DNA from: Modestobacter versicolor
GTDB taxonomy: Bacteria; Actinomycetota; Actinomycetes; Mycobacteriales; Geodermatophilaceae
DNA: 64,000 nucleotides
Direction of reading: 5' to 3'
Assembly (NCBI RefSeq): GCF_014195485.1
Contig: NZ_JACIBU010000001.1
Coordinates: 3,472,001 to 3,536,000, forward strand
In this document: positions 1-8,338 of the stretch, piece by piece
Position numbering within the stretch: the stretch's first letter is position 1
Layout of the letters: each line of letters begins with the position of its first letter
Position numbers and translations under genes: made by a program
The notes under the pieces: model-generated
What the model saw: the letters and a program-made list of their open reading frames with translations, nothing else
What the model was told of the DNA's origin: nothing
Databases searched by the model: none

Positions 1-220
1 CCGGAGCGACCCGGACCAGGTGGCCGCGCCGTTCGCCGGGGTGGTCACCCTCTCGGTGGCGGAGGGCGACGAGGTCGCGGCCGGTGCGCAGGTCGGCACC
101 ATCGAGGCGATGAAGATGGAGGCCTCGATCACCGCGCCCAAGGCCGGCACGGTGAAGCGGGTGGCGATCAGCGCCGTCCAGCAGGTCGAGGGCGGCGACC
201 TGCTCGTCGTCCTGGGCTGA
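1..220 (+). CDS. pyc: Pyruvate carboxylase, C-terminal end (partial)
   Basis: Only the last 72 or so residues are in the window; the gene begins upstream. They form a biotinyl/lipoyl attachment domain with the biotin-accepting lysine in the motif EAMKMEA, preceded by AAPFAGVVTLSV and followed by APKAGTVKRVAI. This run, ending almost directly at the stop, is typical of the carboxyl end of actinobacterial pyruvate carboxylase, the ATP- and biotin-dependent cytosolic enzyme that makes oxaloacetate from pyruvate. Another biotin carboxylase such as an acyl-CoA carboxylase alpha chain cannot be excluded from so short a piece. The next gene starts 57 bases later on the same strand. Confidence 0.8.
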   Translation, partial: RSDPDQVAAPFAGVVTLSVAEGDEVAAGAQVGTIEAMKMEASITAPKAGTVKRVAISAVQQVEGGDLLVVLG

Positions 221-277
221 GCCCGGCCGCCGGGGGGCGTTTCCCAGGCGACACACAGGCGAGGTAGGAAAGTCCGC

Positions 278-2935
278 GTGAGCGCACCTGCACCACGGAC
301 CACCACCCGGTCGGCGTCCAGCCACCTCATCGCCCAGCTGTCCGCGCAGGCCCGGCGGGTGCTGCAGACCGAGGCGGCCTCCGCCGGGCTGCTCGTCGCC
401 GCGACCGTGCTGGCGATGGTCTGGGCCAACTCGCCCTGGGGCGACTCCTACGACCGGTTCTGGCACACCGAGCTGTCGCTGAGCTTCGGGTCGACCGGCG
501 TCGCGATGGACCTGCGGCACTGGGTCAACGACGGCCTGATGTGCTTCTTCTTCTTCCTGATCGGCATGGAGGTCCGCCGCGAGCTGCAGATGGGCGAGCT
601 GACCCAACGCAGCCGGCTGTCGGTCCCGGCGATCGCGGCGCTGGCCGGCCTGGTGCTGCCGGCGGCCGTCTACCTCGCCTTCAACGCCGGCGGGCCGGGC
701 GCCAACGGCTGGGGCATCCCGATCGCCACCGACACCGCCTTCCTGCTCGGTGCCCTGGCGCTGGCCGGTCCGCGGGCCTCCACCCAGCTGCGGGTCTTCC
801 TGCTCTCCCTGTCGGTGGTCGACGACATCGGGGCGCTGACCGTGATCGCGGTCTTCTACTCCGAGGAGATCGACCTGACCGCGCTGGCGATCGCGGCGCT
901 GTGCATCCTCGCCTTCCAGGTGCTCGCCCGGCTGCAGGTGTGGCGGGGGCCGGCCTACTTCGCCGTCGGCGTGGCGATGTGGCTGGCGATGAACGCCTCG
1001 GGGGTGCACGCCACCATCGGCGGTGTCGTCCTCGGCCTGCTGGTCAGCGCCTACCCGCCGCGGCGGGAGGAGGTCGAGTCGGCCGGGGTGCTGGCCCGCG
1101 CGTTCCGGCAGTCGCCGCAGGTCTCGCTGGCGCGGCAGGCGAAGCTGTCGGTGGAGCGGGCCATCTCGCCCAACGAGCGGATCGGCGCGCTGCTGGTGCC
1201 GTGGAGCGGGTACGTCGTCGTCCCGGTGTTCGCGCTGGCCAACGCCGGGGTGCACTTCAGCAGCGACCTGGTCGCCCGCGCGGTCACCTCGCCGGTGACC
1301 ATCGGGGTGTTCCTCGCCCTGGTCGTCGGCAAGCTGGTCGGCGTCGGTGGTGCGGCGACGCTCGCGGTCCGGGTGGGGATGGGCAAGCTGCCCCCGGGCG
1401 TCCCGCTCAGCAGCGTGTGGGGTGGGGCGGCGCTGTCCGGGCTGGGCTTCACCGTCTCGCTGTTCGTCGCCGACCTGGCCTTCCCGGACACCGACCTGCG
1501 CGACGAGGCGATGGTCGGGATCCTGGCCGCCGCCGTGGTCTCCGCGGCGCTGGGCATGGGCCTGTTCCGGCTGCTGGCCCGGCGCGACCCGGTGCAGCAG
1601 CCGATGGGCGCCCGGCGGCTCGACCCGCCGGTCGACCCGGAGCGCGACCACGTCCGCGGCCCGGTCGACGCCCCGCTGGAGCTCGTCGAGTTCGGCGGCC
1701 TGGAGTGCCCGTTCTGCGGCCGGGCCACCGGCGTCGTCGAGGAGCTCCGCCACCGCTTCGGCGACGACCTGCGCTACGTCTTCCGGCACCTGCCGCTGCC
1801 CGAGGTGCACCCGCACGGCGAGCTGGCCGCGGAGGCGACCGAGGCCGCCGGCGCGCAGGGCGCCTTCTGGGCGATGCACGACCGGCTCTTCGCCCACCAG
1901 GACCAGCTCGAGGCCGGTGAGCTGCTCGACCACGCCGCCGCCCTCGGCCTGGACCTCGGCCGGTTCGCCCAGGACCTCGGCGACGGCACCTTCTCGGCCC
2001 GGGTCCGGGAGGACGTCGCCTCCGCCGAGGCCAGCGGGGTGGGCGGCACGCCGACCTTCTTCGTCAACGGCGTCCGGCACACTGGGCCCACCGACACCGA
2101 CGCGCTGGCCGCCGCCCTGCTGGACAGCGACCCGCGCGGCCCGCGGCACCAGGAGCTGCCGGCCCCGGTCGACGAGCCGGGTGCGCGGACGACGGTCGTG
2201 CTGTCGCCGCCGGCCCGGCTGCCGGGGATGACCAAGGTGCCCGGCCAGCACTTCGAGGAGTCGCCGGACGACGGCTCGACGCCGCGGCTGAGCGAGGAGC
2301 ACCTGCGGGAGTTCGCGCGGGTCGGGCGGCGGGTGCGCACCCAGCCCGGGCAGGTGCTGCTGCGGTCCGGGGCGGCCGAGTACGACTTCTTCGTGGTCCT
2401 GTCCGGGTCGATCGCGATCGTCGAGGGACCGCTGGAGGGCGTGGACGGCGCGGCACCCCGGGTGATCGCGGTGCACGGGTCGGGCCGGTTCCTCGGCGGG
2501 CTCAACCAGCTGGCCGGGCAGCGGCCGGTGCGGTCGCTGGTGGCCGCCGAGGCCGGCGAGGTGCTGGTGGTGACCCTGGAGCGGCTGCGCTCGCTGCTGG
2601 CCCGCAACCGCGAGCTGGGCGACCTGGTCACCCGGTCCTTCCTGCTCCGGCGGGCGATGCTGATCGGCCAGGCGAGCGGGCTGCGGGTGGTCGGCGACCG
2701 GCGGTGGCCGGCCAGCGTCGAGCTGCGCGCCCGGCTGGAGGAGGACGGCATCGCCCACCAGTGGCTCGACCCGGCCGACGACGCGGTGGCCCGGCGGCTG
2801 CTGGTCGAGGCCGGGGCCGACGCCGGGGAGGCCCCGATCGTGATCCGCGCCGACGGGCGGGTGCTGGTCGACCCGACCCGCGAGGACCTGCTGCAGGCGG
2901 CCGGCGCCGCGACCCGCGACCTCACCACCACCTGA
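278..2935 (+). CDS. nhaA: NhaA Na+/H+ antiporter fused to DsbA-like, cyclic-nucleotide-binding and thioredoxin-like domains
   Basis: 885 residues, more than twice the length of a simple NhaA (E. coli, 388). Residues about 25-440 are NhaA: CFFFFLIGMEVRREL, the discontinuous-helix segment ATDTAFLLGALAL, and the paired aspartates Asp182-Asp183 in SVVDDIGALTV that bind sodium and protons in the family. Residues about 450-620 are a DsbA/thioredoxin-like domain with Cys477-Pro-Phe-Cys480 and a cis-proline region GGTPTFFV. Residues about 670-795 resemble a cyclic-nucleotide-binding (CRP-like) domain (QPGQVLLRSGAAEYDFFVV). The last 85 or so residues resemble the thioredoxin-like linker found after such domains in actinobacterial cNMP-thioredoxin reductase hybrids, but without a CxxC pair. 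The GTG start follows AGGTAGGA. The NhaA and DsbA assignments are firm; the last two domains are inferred from sequence style. Confidence 0.88.
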   Translation: MSAPAPRTTTRSASSHLIAQLSAQARRVLQTEAASAGLLVAATVLAMVWANSPWGDSYDRFWHTELSLSFGSTGVAMDLRHWVNDGLMCFFFFLIGMEVRRELQMGELTQRSRLSVPAIAALAGLVLPAAVYLAFNAGGPGANGWGIPIATDTAFLLGALALAGPRASTQLRVFLLSLSVVDDIGALTVIAVFYSEEIDLTALAIAALCILAFQVLARLQVWRGPAYFAVGVAMWLAMNASGVHATIGGVVLGLLVSAYPPRREEVESAGVLARAFRQSPQVSLARQAKLSVERAISPNERIGALLVPWSGYVVVPVFALANAGVHFSSDLVARAVTSPVTIGVFLALVVGKLVGVGGAATLAVRVGMGKLPPGVPLSSVWGGAALSGLGFTVSLFVADLAFPDTDLRDEAMVGILAAAVVSAALGMGLFRLLARRDPVQQPMGARRLDPPVDPERDHVRGPVDAPLELVEFGGLECPFCGRATGVVEELRHRFGDDLRYVFRHLPLPEVHPHGELAAEATEAAGAQGAFWAMHDRLFAHQDQLEAGELLDHAAALGLDLGRFAQDLGDGTFSARVREDVASAEASGVGGTPTFFVNGVRHTGPTDTDALAAALLDSDPRGPRHQELPAPVDEPGARTTVVLSPPARLPGMTKVPGQHFEESPDDGSTPRLSEEHLREFARVGRRVRTQPGQVLLRSGAAEYDFFVVLSGSIAIVEGPLEGVDGAAPRVIAVHGSGRFLGGLNQLAGQRPVRSLVAAEAGEVLVVTLERLRSLLARNRELGDLVTRSFLLRRAMLIGQASGLRVVGDRRWPASVELRARLEEDGIAHQWLDPADDAVARRLLVEAGADAGEAPIVIRADGRVLVDPTREDLLQAAGAATRDLTTT

Positions 2936-2936
2936 C

Positions 2937-3932
2937 GTGCGCGCCCTCGACGAGGAGCTCGCCGACCTGGTCGACCACTACCGGTGGTTCGCCGAGGTCG
3001 AGGCGGCACAGGTGTCCCCGCGCTACGCGGAGCTGGCGGCGGCCGTCGCCGGGGACGCCGGCGTGCTGGCCTTCCTGGGCACCCTGCCGCGCCCCAAGCG
3101 CCAGGCGAACCTGCTGCTCGGGGCCCTGTCGTACCTGCACGGCGGCCCGCCGCGCGACGGCGCCGAGCTGCGCGACCGGGTGCTCGGCGACACCGGCCGG
3201 CTGCGGACGACGATGCTGGCCCGGGCCACCCAGACCAACGAGGCGGCCCGCTGCGCCGCGCTGCTGCCGGTGCTCGCCGGCCTGCCCGGGCCGCTGGCGC
3301 TGGTCGAGGTCGGCGCGTCGGCCGGGCTGTGCCTGTACCCGGACCGGTACGGCTACGACTACGACGGCGTCCGGGTCGGGCCGCCCAGCGCCGTCCAGCT
3401 GCGCTGCCGGGTGACCGGACCAGGGCCGGTGCCCCGCGCCGTGCCGGAGGTCGTCGCCCGCGCCGGGATCGACCTGAACCCGCTGGACCCCGCCGACCCG
3501 GACGACGTGGCGTGGCTGCAGGCGCTGATCTGGCCCGGCATGGACGAGCGCCGCGACCGGCTGACCGCGGCCGCCGCGATCGCCGCCCGGGAGCCGGCCA
3601 CGCTGGTGCGCGGCGACCTGCTGGCCGAGCTCCCCGCCCTGGTCGCCGGCCTGCCCGCCGGCTGCACCGTCGTCGTGCTGCACACCGCCGTGCTGGCCTA
3701 CCTGCCGGCCGACGCCCGGGACGCGTTCGTCGAGCTGGTCACCGGGCTGCCGGTGCGCTGGGTGTCGCAGGAGGGGGTCGGCGTGCTGCCCGGGGTCCGC
3801 GGCCGGCTGCCGGAGCCGCCCGCCGACGACGAGTCGCGGTTCCTGCTCGCCCTGGACGGTCAGCCGCTGGCGTACACCGCCCCGCACGGCGGCACGGTCG
3901 ACTGGCTGCCCGCCGCCGCTGCGCTGCGCTGA
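2937..3932 (+). CDS. DUF2332 family protein
   Basis: 331 residues starting with GTG one base after the stop of the antiporter gene, so probably co-transcribed with it. The pattern matches the DUF2332 family of actinobacteria: an N-terminal HYRWFAEVEA segment, a central GASAGLCLYPDRYGYDY block that looks like a degenerate nucleotide- or SAM-binding loop, and a later LVRGDLLAELPAL / VVVLHTAVLAYL stretch. The protein looks soluble, with no signal peptide or membrane segment. The biochemical role of the family is not known to me; the methyltransferase-like glycine loop is only suggestive. It ends four bases before the convergent stop of the next gene. Confidence 0.75.
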   Translation: MRALDEELADLVDHYRWFAEVEAAQVSPRYAELAAAVAGDAGVLAFLGTLPRPKRQANLLLGALSYLHGGPPRDGAELRDRVLGDTGRLRTTMLARATQTNEAARCAALLPVLAGLPGPLALVEVGASAGLCLYPDRYGYDYDGVRVGPPSAVQLRCRVTGPGPVPRAVPEVVARAGIDLNPLDPADPDDVAWLQALIWPGMDERRDRLTAAAAIAAREPATLVRGDLLAELPALVAGLPAGCTVVVLHTAVLAYLPADARDAFVELVTGLPVRWVSQEGVGVLPGVRGRLPEPPADDESRFLLALDGQPLAYTAPHGGTVDWLPAAAALR

Positions 3933-3936
3933 GCGG

Positions 3937-5199
3937 TCAGGCCGACCAGGTGGTGTTCGGCGGGCGGACGTAGTCGATGGTGTGCGGGACGAAGAAGGAC
4001 AGGTCGTCGGTGATCAGCCCGTCTGACTCCCGGATGCCCAGCCCGGCCGCCTCGCCGTCGACCACCCACGTCCCGAGCACCGGGTGGTGCGGGCCGTCGG
4101 GGCCGGCGAAGTCGGGCAGCGGGGCCAGCTGCTGCACGATCCAGCCCTCGGCGCCGTAGCGGCCGCCCAGCGCGGCCAGCGTCTCCCCACCGGGCGCGAT
4201 CAGCTCGACGTTGTTGCCCTCGCGGCCGAACAGCGGCTTGCGGGCGAAGCCGACCTCGGCCAGCTCGCCGGCCCGCGGGTCGTCGGCGAAGAACGCCGGC
4301 AGCAGGTGCCGGGAGATCACCGGGTCGTGCTCGTACCGCTGCCACAGCACCGGGAGCAGGCCCTTGTTCGACCAGAGCATCTTCCAGATCGGCTCGACCC
4401 ACGTCGTCCCGCCCGGCCGGCGGATGTCGGCGATCACCGACGGGCCGTACTCGTCCTGGACCAGCCACTCCCAGGGGTAGAGCTTGAAGACGACGTCGAG
4501 CCGGTTGCCCTTGGGGTCGTAGAACCGGGCGTCGCCGGTGTCCAGCCCCAGCTCCTCGGTGGTCAGCACGATCGCCTCGTAGCCGGCCCGCTGCACGCAG
4601 TCGGCCATGTAGGCGACGGTCATCCAGTCCTCGCCGCTGGTGTCGCCCTCGGTCCAGGCCAGGTGCACCTTCGGACGGCGCCGGTAGTGGGCCTCCCAGC
4701 GCGACAGGTTCCGCTGCCAGGCGGCCACCAGCCGGTCGTCGAGCTGGTTCCACTGGTCCTTGCCCTGGCCGGTCTCCAGGTGCCAGGCCCACTGCACGAC
4801 CGCGGCCTCGACCAGCGACGTCGGGGTGTCTGCGTTGAACTCGAGCAGCTTGGGCCGGCCCGTGCCGTCCCACCGCAGGTCGAACCGCCCGTAGACGCTC
4901 GGCGGCTCGTAGTCCCAGGTGGCCCGGATGACGTCGCGGGCGTCGTGCGGGATCCGCATCCGGTCCAGCAGCCGCTCGTCGGACAGCGCGAGCTCACCGG
5001 CCTCCACGCAGGCGGCGAAGAGCTGGTCGGTTGTCTCGGCCAGCTGGTCGACCTCGGCGCTGGTGAAGTCGTAGAAGACGTCCTCGCGCCAGTAGGACCG
5101 GCTGTCGCCGCCGGGCAGCGTCGTCTTGTTGTAGACCAGGCCCTGGGACTCGATCTCGGCCTCCCAGCCGAGCCGGGCCTTGCCGTACAGGCGCCTCAC
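3937..5199 (-). CDS. Glutathionylspermidine synthase family ATP-grasp protein (YgiC-like)
   Basis: 420 residues. The C-terminal synthetase fold of glutathionylspermidine synthase is clear: RATWDYEPPSVYGRFDL, KLLEFNADTPTSLVEAA, FKLYPWEWL, EPIWKMLWSNKGLLPVLW and FGREGNNVEL. These are the ATP- and magnesium-binding blocks of the YgiC/YjfC group, which lacks the amidase half. It should form an amide bond using ATP, but the substrate of this group is not established and actinobacteria do not normally make glutathionylspermidine. The GTG start overlaps the stop of the upstream gene (GTGA), which fixes the start and shows coupling. That partner, a small Gly-rich lipoprotein-like gene, mirrors ygiB next to ygiC in E. 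coli. Confidence 0.85.
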   Translation of the reverse strand: MRRLYGKARLGWEAEIESQGLVYNKTTLPGGDSRSYWREDVFYDFTSAEVDQLAETTDQLFAACVEAGELALSDERLLDRMRIPHDARDVIRATWDYEPPSVYGRFDLRWDGTGRPKLLEFNADTPTSLVEAAVVQWAWHLETGQGKDQWNQLDDRLVAAWQRNLSRWEAHYRRRPKVHLAWTEGDTSGEDWMTVAYMADCVQRAGYEAIVLTTEELGLDTGDARFYDPKGNRLDVVFKLYPWEWLVQDEYGPSVIADIRRPGGTTWVEPIWKMLWSNKGLLPVLWQRYEHDPVISRHLLPAFFADDPRAGELAEVGFARKPLFGREGNNVELIAPGGETLAALGGRYGAEGWIVQQLAPLPDFAGPDGPHHPVLGTWVVDGEAAGLGIRESDGLITDDLSFFVPHTIDYVRPPNTTWSA

Positions 5200-5615
5200 G
5201 AGCCGCCGCCGCCTCCGCCGGAGCCGATGCCGCCGGAGATCCGGCTGCCCGACGCCACCCGGCCGCTGCTGGGCAGGCCGGAGCGGGACCGGGCGCTGCT
5301 GTCCGAGGGGTTCACCCGGGTCGCCGCACCGGTGTACTGGCCGGGGATGGTCTGGCCGACCGAGTACCGGTTGCCGCCGAAGCCGCCGAGCAGGAAGAAG
5401 AAGGGCACGCCGCCGACGAAGCCGCCGTTTCGCTCGGCCTCCTCGCACATGTCGTCGTCGACGACCTGGTCCTGCTCGTCGACGCAGTAGACCTCGCGGG
5501 CGTCGTTCTCGTCCTCGCCGCTGGTGCCGCAGGCGGTCAGCCAGCCCATGGCGGCGCCGGTCAGGCTGACCGTGCTGAACACGGCCTTGACCCGGTTGCT
5601 CCTCGACGTGCTCAC
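5196..5615 (-). CDS. Small Gly/Ser-rich exported protein, YgiB-like by position
   Basis: 139 residues. The N-terminus has basic residues, a short hydrophobic run and a possible lipobox ending in LTAC, so it may be a lipoprotein. Next come an acidic cysteine-containing stretch (REVYCVDEQDQ, DDDMCEEAE), a hydrophobic glycine-rich patch GGVPFFFLLGGFGG and a Ser/Arg/Gly tail ending in six glycines and a serine. The layout, with two cysteines, a Gly-rich hydrophobic patch, a Ser/Arg tail and Gly end, is like E. coli YgiB (DUF1190), also encoded directly before an ATP-grasp of this kind. Sequence similarity is weak, so the family link is inferred from layout and gene order. The Gly-rich tail could be a substrate of the neighbouring ligase; that is speculation. 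Confidence 0.7.
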   Translation of the reverse strand: MSTSRSNRVKAVFSTVSLTGAAMGWLTACGTSGEDENDAREVYCVDEQDQVVDDDMCEEAERNGGFVGGVPFFFLLGGFGGNRYSVGQTIPGQYTGAATRVNPSDSSARSRSGLPSSGRVASGSRISGGIGSGGGGGGS

Positions 5616-5862
5616 CGTCAGCGCTCCTCACCTCACCGGCCACCAGAGGCGCGGCTGTCGCACATGCTGTCGGACCGGGGTGGCGTCTGACCACCCGGGC
5701 CCCCGTCCGATCATCCCAGGTCCTGGCCGGTGGCCGGTGGCGACGGGCGGCCGGCGGAGCGGGGCACCGATGACTTCCGCAGGGGCGGGCGGTCTGGTGG
5801 GCTGAGGGGACCCGCTGCGGTCTCGCCCGCCGGCCCGGCCGGCCCGTCCCGAGGAGTCCACC

Positions 5863-6264
5863 GTGCGCCACATCTTCGTCAACCTGCCGGTCACCGACCT
5901 CGCCCGCGCGAAGGCGTTCTACGGCGGCCTCGGCTTCGCCTTCAACGAGCAGTTCTCCGACGAGCGGACCGCCTCGGTGGTGATCGAGGAGAACATCGTG
6001 GTGATGCTGCTGACCCGGGACCGCTTCGCGGACTTCGTGCCCGGCACGGTCGGTGACCCCGCGCAGGCCACCTCGGTGCTCAACGGGCTGTCGGCGTCCA
6101 GCCGCGAGGAGGTCGACGAGCTCCACGCCCGGGCGATCGCCTCCGGCGGCAAGCCGTGGCAGCCCGCCCAGGACCACGGGTTCATGTACGGCACCAGCTT
6201 CACCGACCCCGACGGCAACGTCTGGGAGGCCATCTGGATGGACCCGGCCGCGGTCGCCGGCTGA
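5863..6264 (+). CDS. VOC family (glyoxalase-like) protein
   Basis: 133 residues, one vicinal-oxygen-chelate module pair. It starts FVNLPVTDLARAKAFYGGLGF, the usual first beta-alpha unit, and ends TSFTDPDGNVWEAIWMDP, the usual last strand with the metal-binding glutamate. It resembles the large group of uncharacterised VOC proteins annotated as lactoylglutathione lyase-like; the true substrate cannot be told. GTG was taken as start because it gives the family N-terminus directly and follows GAGGAGTCCACC. Its stop codon abuts the convergent stop of the next gene with no base between. Confidence 0.82.
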   Translation: MRHIFVNLPVTDLARAKAFYGGLGFAFNEQFSDERTASVVIEENIVVMLLTRDRFADFVPGTVGDPAQATSVLNGLSASSREEVDELHARAIASGGKPWQPAQDHGFMYGTSFTDPDGNVWEAIWMDPAAVAG

Positions 6265-6717
6265 TCAGCGCAGCGGGATGTCCGGCTCGCCGGGCTCGCG
6301 GGGCCCGGTGAGCCGCCGCTCAGCGGCCGTGATCAGGACGTCGTCGATGCTCGCCTCCCGCCGCCGCATCAGGCCGTGCCCGTCGAACTCCCACAGCTCG
6401 TTGCCGTAGCTGCGGGTCCACTGCCCGGCCGGGTCGTGCCACTCGTACTGGAAGCGGACGGCGATCCGGTCGTCGGTGAACGCCCACAGCGACTTGCGCA
6501 GCACGTAGTCCAGCTCGCGCTCCCACTTCGCGGTCAGGAACGCGACGATCTCGGCCCGCCCGGTGACGAAGGTGTCCCGGTTCCGCCAGACCGAGTCCTC
6601 GGTGTAGGCCAGCGACACCCGTCCCGGGTCGCGGCTGTTCCAGGCGTCCTCGGCGGCCTGCACCTTCTGGGCCGCCGTCGCGGCGGTGAAGGGCGGCAGC
6701 GGCGGGCGGTCGGTCAC
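6265..6717 (-). CDS. DUF1348 / NTF2-like protein
   Basis: 150 residues. The sequence [20 protein letters not shown] followed by [20 protein letters not shown] is diagnostic of the DUF1348 branch of the NTF2/SnoaL-like fold, small cone-shaped alpha+beta proteins of unknown substrate. [13 protein letters not shown] and [10 protein letters not shown] complete the family pattern. The GTG start overlaps the TGA of the upstream DUF2510 gene (GTGA), so the two are translationally coupled. No catalytic role can be assigned. Confidence 0.8.
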   Translation of the reverse strand: MTDRPPLPPFTAATAAQKVQAAEDAWNSRDPGRVSLAYTEDSVWRNRDTFVTGRAEIVAFLTAKWERELDYVLRKSLWAFTDDRIAVRFQYEWHDPAGQWTRSYGNELWEFDGHGLMRRREASIDDVLITAAERRLTGPREPGEPDIPLR

Positions 6718-7175
6718 GCGATGAACCGCCAGATGACCAGGGCGATGCCGATGCCCAGCGCCGGCCAGGCCAGCGGCTCCTTCTTCTGCACCGCCTGCAC
6801 CGCGACGATCGCCGGGATGAAGGCGAAGACGATGTAGTCGGTCGTCGCCGCGATCAGCACGCAGACCAGCACCAGCCCCAGGGCGATGAGGCTGGCGGTG
6901 TTGCGCTTGACGAAGCTCTGCGGCCCTGCGGGCTCCGCCGCAGGGGTCCACGGCTGCGACCCGGTCGCGCCGGCGCCCCACTGCTGGCCGGTGGGCTGGC
7001 CGGTGGGCTGGGCGGCGCCCCACGGCTGGGCGGGAGCGGCGTCCCACGGCTGGCCGGGGGCGGCGACCGGCTGCTGCGCGGGCTGCACCTGGTCGCCCCA
7101 GGAGGCGCCGTCCCACCAGCGCTGGCCGCCGCTGCCGGCCGGGTCGGGGTACCAGCCGGCGGGGGTGGTGGTCAT
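6714..7175 (-). CDS. DUF2510 domain membrane protein
   Basis: 153 residues. It begins [20 protein letters not shown] followed by WDGASWG, the short WYPDP...WWDG motif of DUF2510, a module common at the N-terminus of actinobacterial membrane proteins. A Gln/Pro/Ala/Trp-rich low-complexity linker with repeated QPW units follows (about residues 35-85). Two hydrophobic segments come last ([17 protein letters not shown] and [13 protein letters not shown], then [15 protein letters not shown]), so the C-terminus is membrane-embedded. The ATG was chosen because GAGGAGCGCCCG lies just before it and it places the DUF2510 motif at the N-terminus. Function unknown. Confidence 0.8.
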   Translation of the reverse strand: MTTTPAGWYPDPAGSGGQRWWDGASWGDQVQPAQQPVAAPGQPWDAAPAQPWGAAQPTGQPTGQQWGAGATGSQPWTPAAEPAGPQSFVKRNTASLIALGLVLVCVLIAATTDYIVFAFIPAIVAVQAVQKKEPLAWPALGIGIALVIWRFIA

Positions 7176-7302
7176 CGGGCGCTCCTCGTGGTCGATGGAC
7201 CGCGCAACCAGTGCGGCCGGGTAGGAACGTAGGTCATCGGCCCGCACGGGGTGCGCTGACGCGGCGCCCGGGGGTCAGGAACCCGGCCGGGGCGCACACC
7301 GG

Positions 7303-7797
7303 TCAGGCGGGGAGCACCGCCTCGATCGCCGCGCGGACCTCCGCGGCGTCGGGCTCGGTGGCGGGGCGGAACCGGCCGACGACCGAGCCGTCGGCCGCCA
7401 GCACGAACTTCTCGAAGTTCCACTGCACCGGCCCCGCCTCGCCCGCCGCGTCGGGTGCCCGGGTGAGCTCCCGGTAGAGCGGCGCGGCGCCCGCGCCGTT
7501 GACCTCCAGCTTCCCGGTCATCGGGAAGGTGACGCCGTAGGTGGCCGAGCAGAAGGTGCTGATCTCCTCGGCCGTGCCGGGCTCCTGACCGGCGAACTGG
7601 TTGCACGGCACGCCGACCACGGTGAAGCCGCGGGCGGCGTACTCCTGCTGCAGCGCCTCGAGCCGGCCGTACTGCGGGGTCAGCCCGCACCGGCTGGCCA
7701 CGTTCACCACCAGCGCGGCGCGCCCGCCGGTGAGGTCGCCGAGCGTCGTCGGCTCGCCGTCCAGGGTGGTCAGGGGCAGGGCCAGCAGGTCGCTCAC
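7303..7797 (-). CDS. Glutathione peroxidase family thiol peroxidase
   Basis: 164 residues, usual length for a bacterial GPx-like enzyme. The peroxidatic cysteine is Cys37 in VASRCGLTPQY, and the partner motifs VGVPCNQFAGQEPG (catalytic Gln) and VQWNFEKFVL (Trp and Asn) are all present. It carries cysteine, not selenocysteine. Actinobacterial members usually take electrons from thioredoxin or mycothiol-linked systems rather than glutathione; that is family knowledge. Cytosolic, no signal peptide. The GTG start sits after GAGGAGCCCC. It lies 33 bases after a DUF2237 gene on the same strand, so the two may form an operon. Confidence 0.9.
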   Translation of the reverse strand: MSDLLALPLTTLDGEPTTLGDLTGGRAALVVNVASRCGLTPQYGRLEALQQEYAARGFTVVGVPCNQFAGQEPGTAEEISTFCSATYGVTFPMTGKLEVNGAGAAPLYRELTRAPDAAGEAGPVQWNFEKFVLAADGSVVGRFRPATEPDAAEVRAAIEAVLPA

Positions 7798-7830
7798 GGG
7801 GCTCCTCGGGGCAGGCGTAGGTGGGCTGGC

Positions 7831-8247
7831 TCAGTCCGCGGACTGATCGCCGAGGGACGAGAGGTCGTCGGGGACGTCGACGGCGTGGCTGCGCAGCGCC
7901 TCCAGCGGGATGACGTCCAGCGCCTTGGCGTTGGTCGCGGCGAGCACCACCCCGGTGGGCACGCCGGCCTGGAGGGCCTGCAGCCAGCGCACCGCGACGA
8001 CGCACCACCGGTCGCCGGGCCGCAGCCCGGGGAAGTCGTACTCCGGCCGCGGGGTGCTCAGGTCGTTGCCCAGCTGGCGCTGCACCTCCAGGAACTCCGC
8101 GGAGACGACGGCGCAGACGGTGTGGCTGCCCAGGTCGTCGGGGCCGCTGCGGCAGGAACCGTCCCGGGTGAAGCCGGTCATCGGGTCGACGCCGCACGGT
8201 TCCAGCGGGCCACCCAGCACGTTCCGTTCCTCGCCGGGGGTCGCCAT
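7831..8247 (-). CDS. DUF2237 family protein
   Basis: 138 residues with the pattern of DUF2237: RNVLGGPLEPCGVDPMTGFT at the N-terminus, DLGSHTVCAVVSAEFLEVQR, TPRPEYDFPGLRPGDRWCVV and RWLQALQAGVPTGVVLAATN. The conserved cysteines (GPLEPCG, GSC, HTVCA, RWCVVA) might bind metal or form redox pairs. The function of the family is unknown. Upstream of it is the GPx gene's likely shared promoter region, divergent from the NAD(P)-binding gene starting 91 bases away. Confidence 0.85.
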   Translation of the reverse strand: MATPGEERNVLGGPLEPCGVDPMTGFTRDGSCRSGPDDLGSHTVCAVVSAEFLEVQRQLGNDLSTPRPEYDFPGLRPGDRWCVVAVRWLQALQAGVPTGVVLAATNAKALDVIPLEALRSHAVDVPDDLSSLGDQSAD

Positions 8248-8338
8248 GCCCTGATCATCGCGCCGCGCCGCGCCCGGCGCCGGATGGATCGTGCACTTCC
8301 GGGTCGCGCGCGGCGGTCAGTACCGAGAGGGTGGGGGT

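Noticed and set aside
5200-6177. Upstream extension of the ATP-grasp frame to 746 codons
   Set aside because: The part before 5199 is low-complexity Arg/Gly sequence overlapping two other genes; the GTGA overlap and family N-terminus fix the start at 5199.
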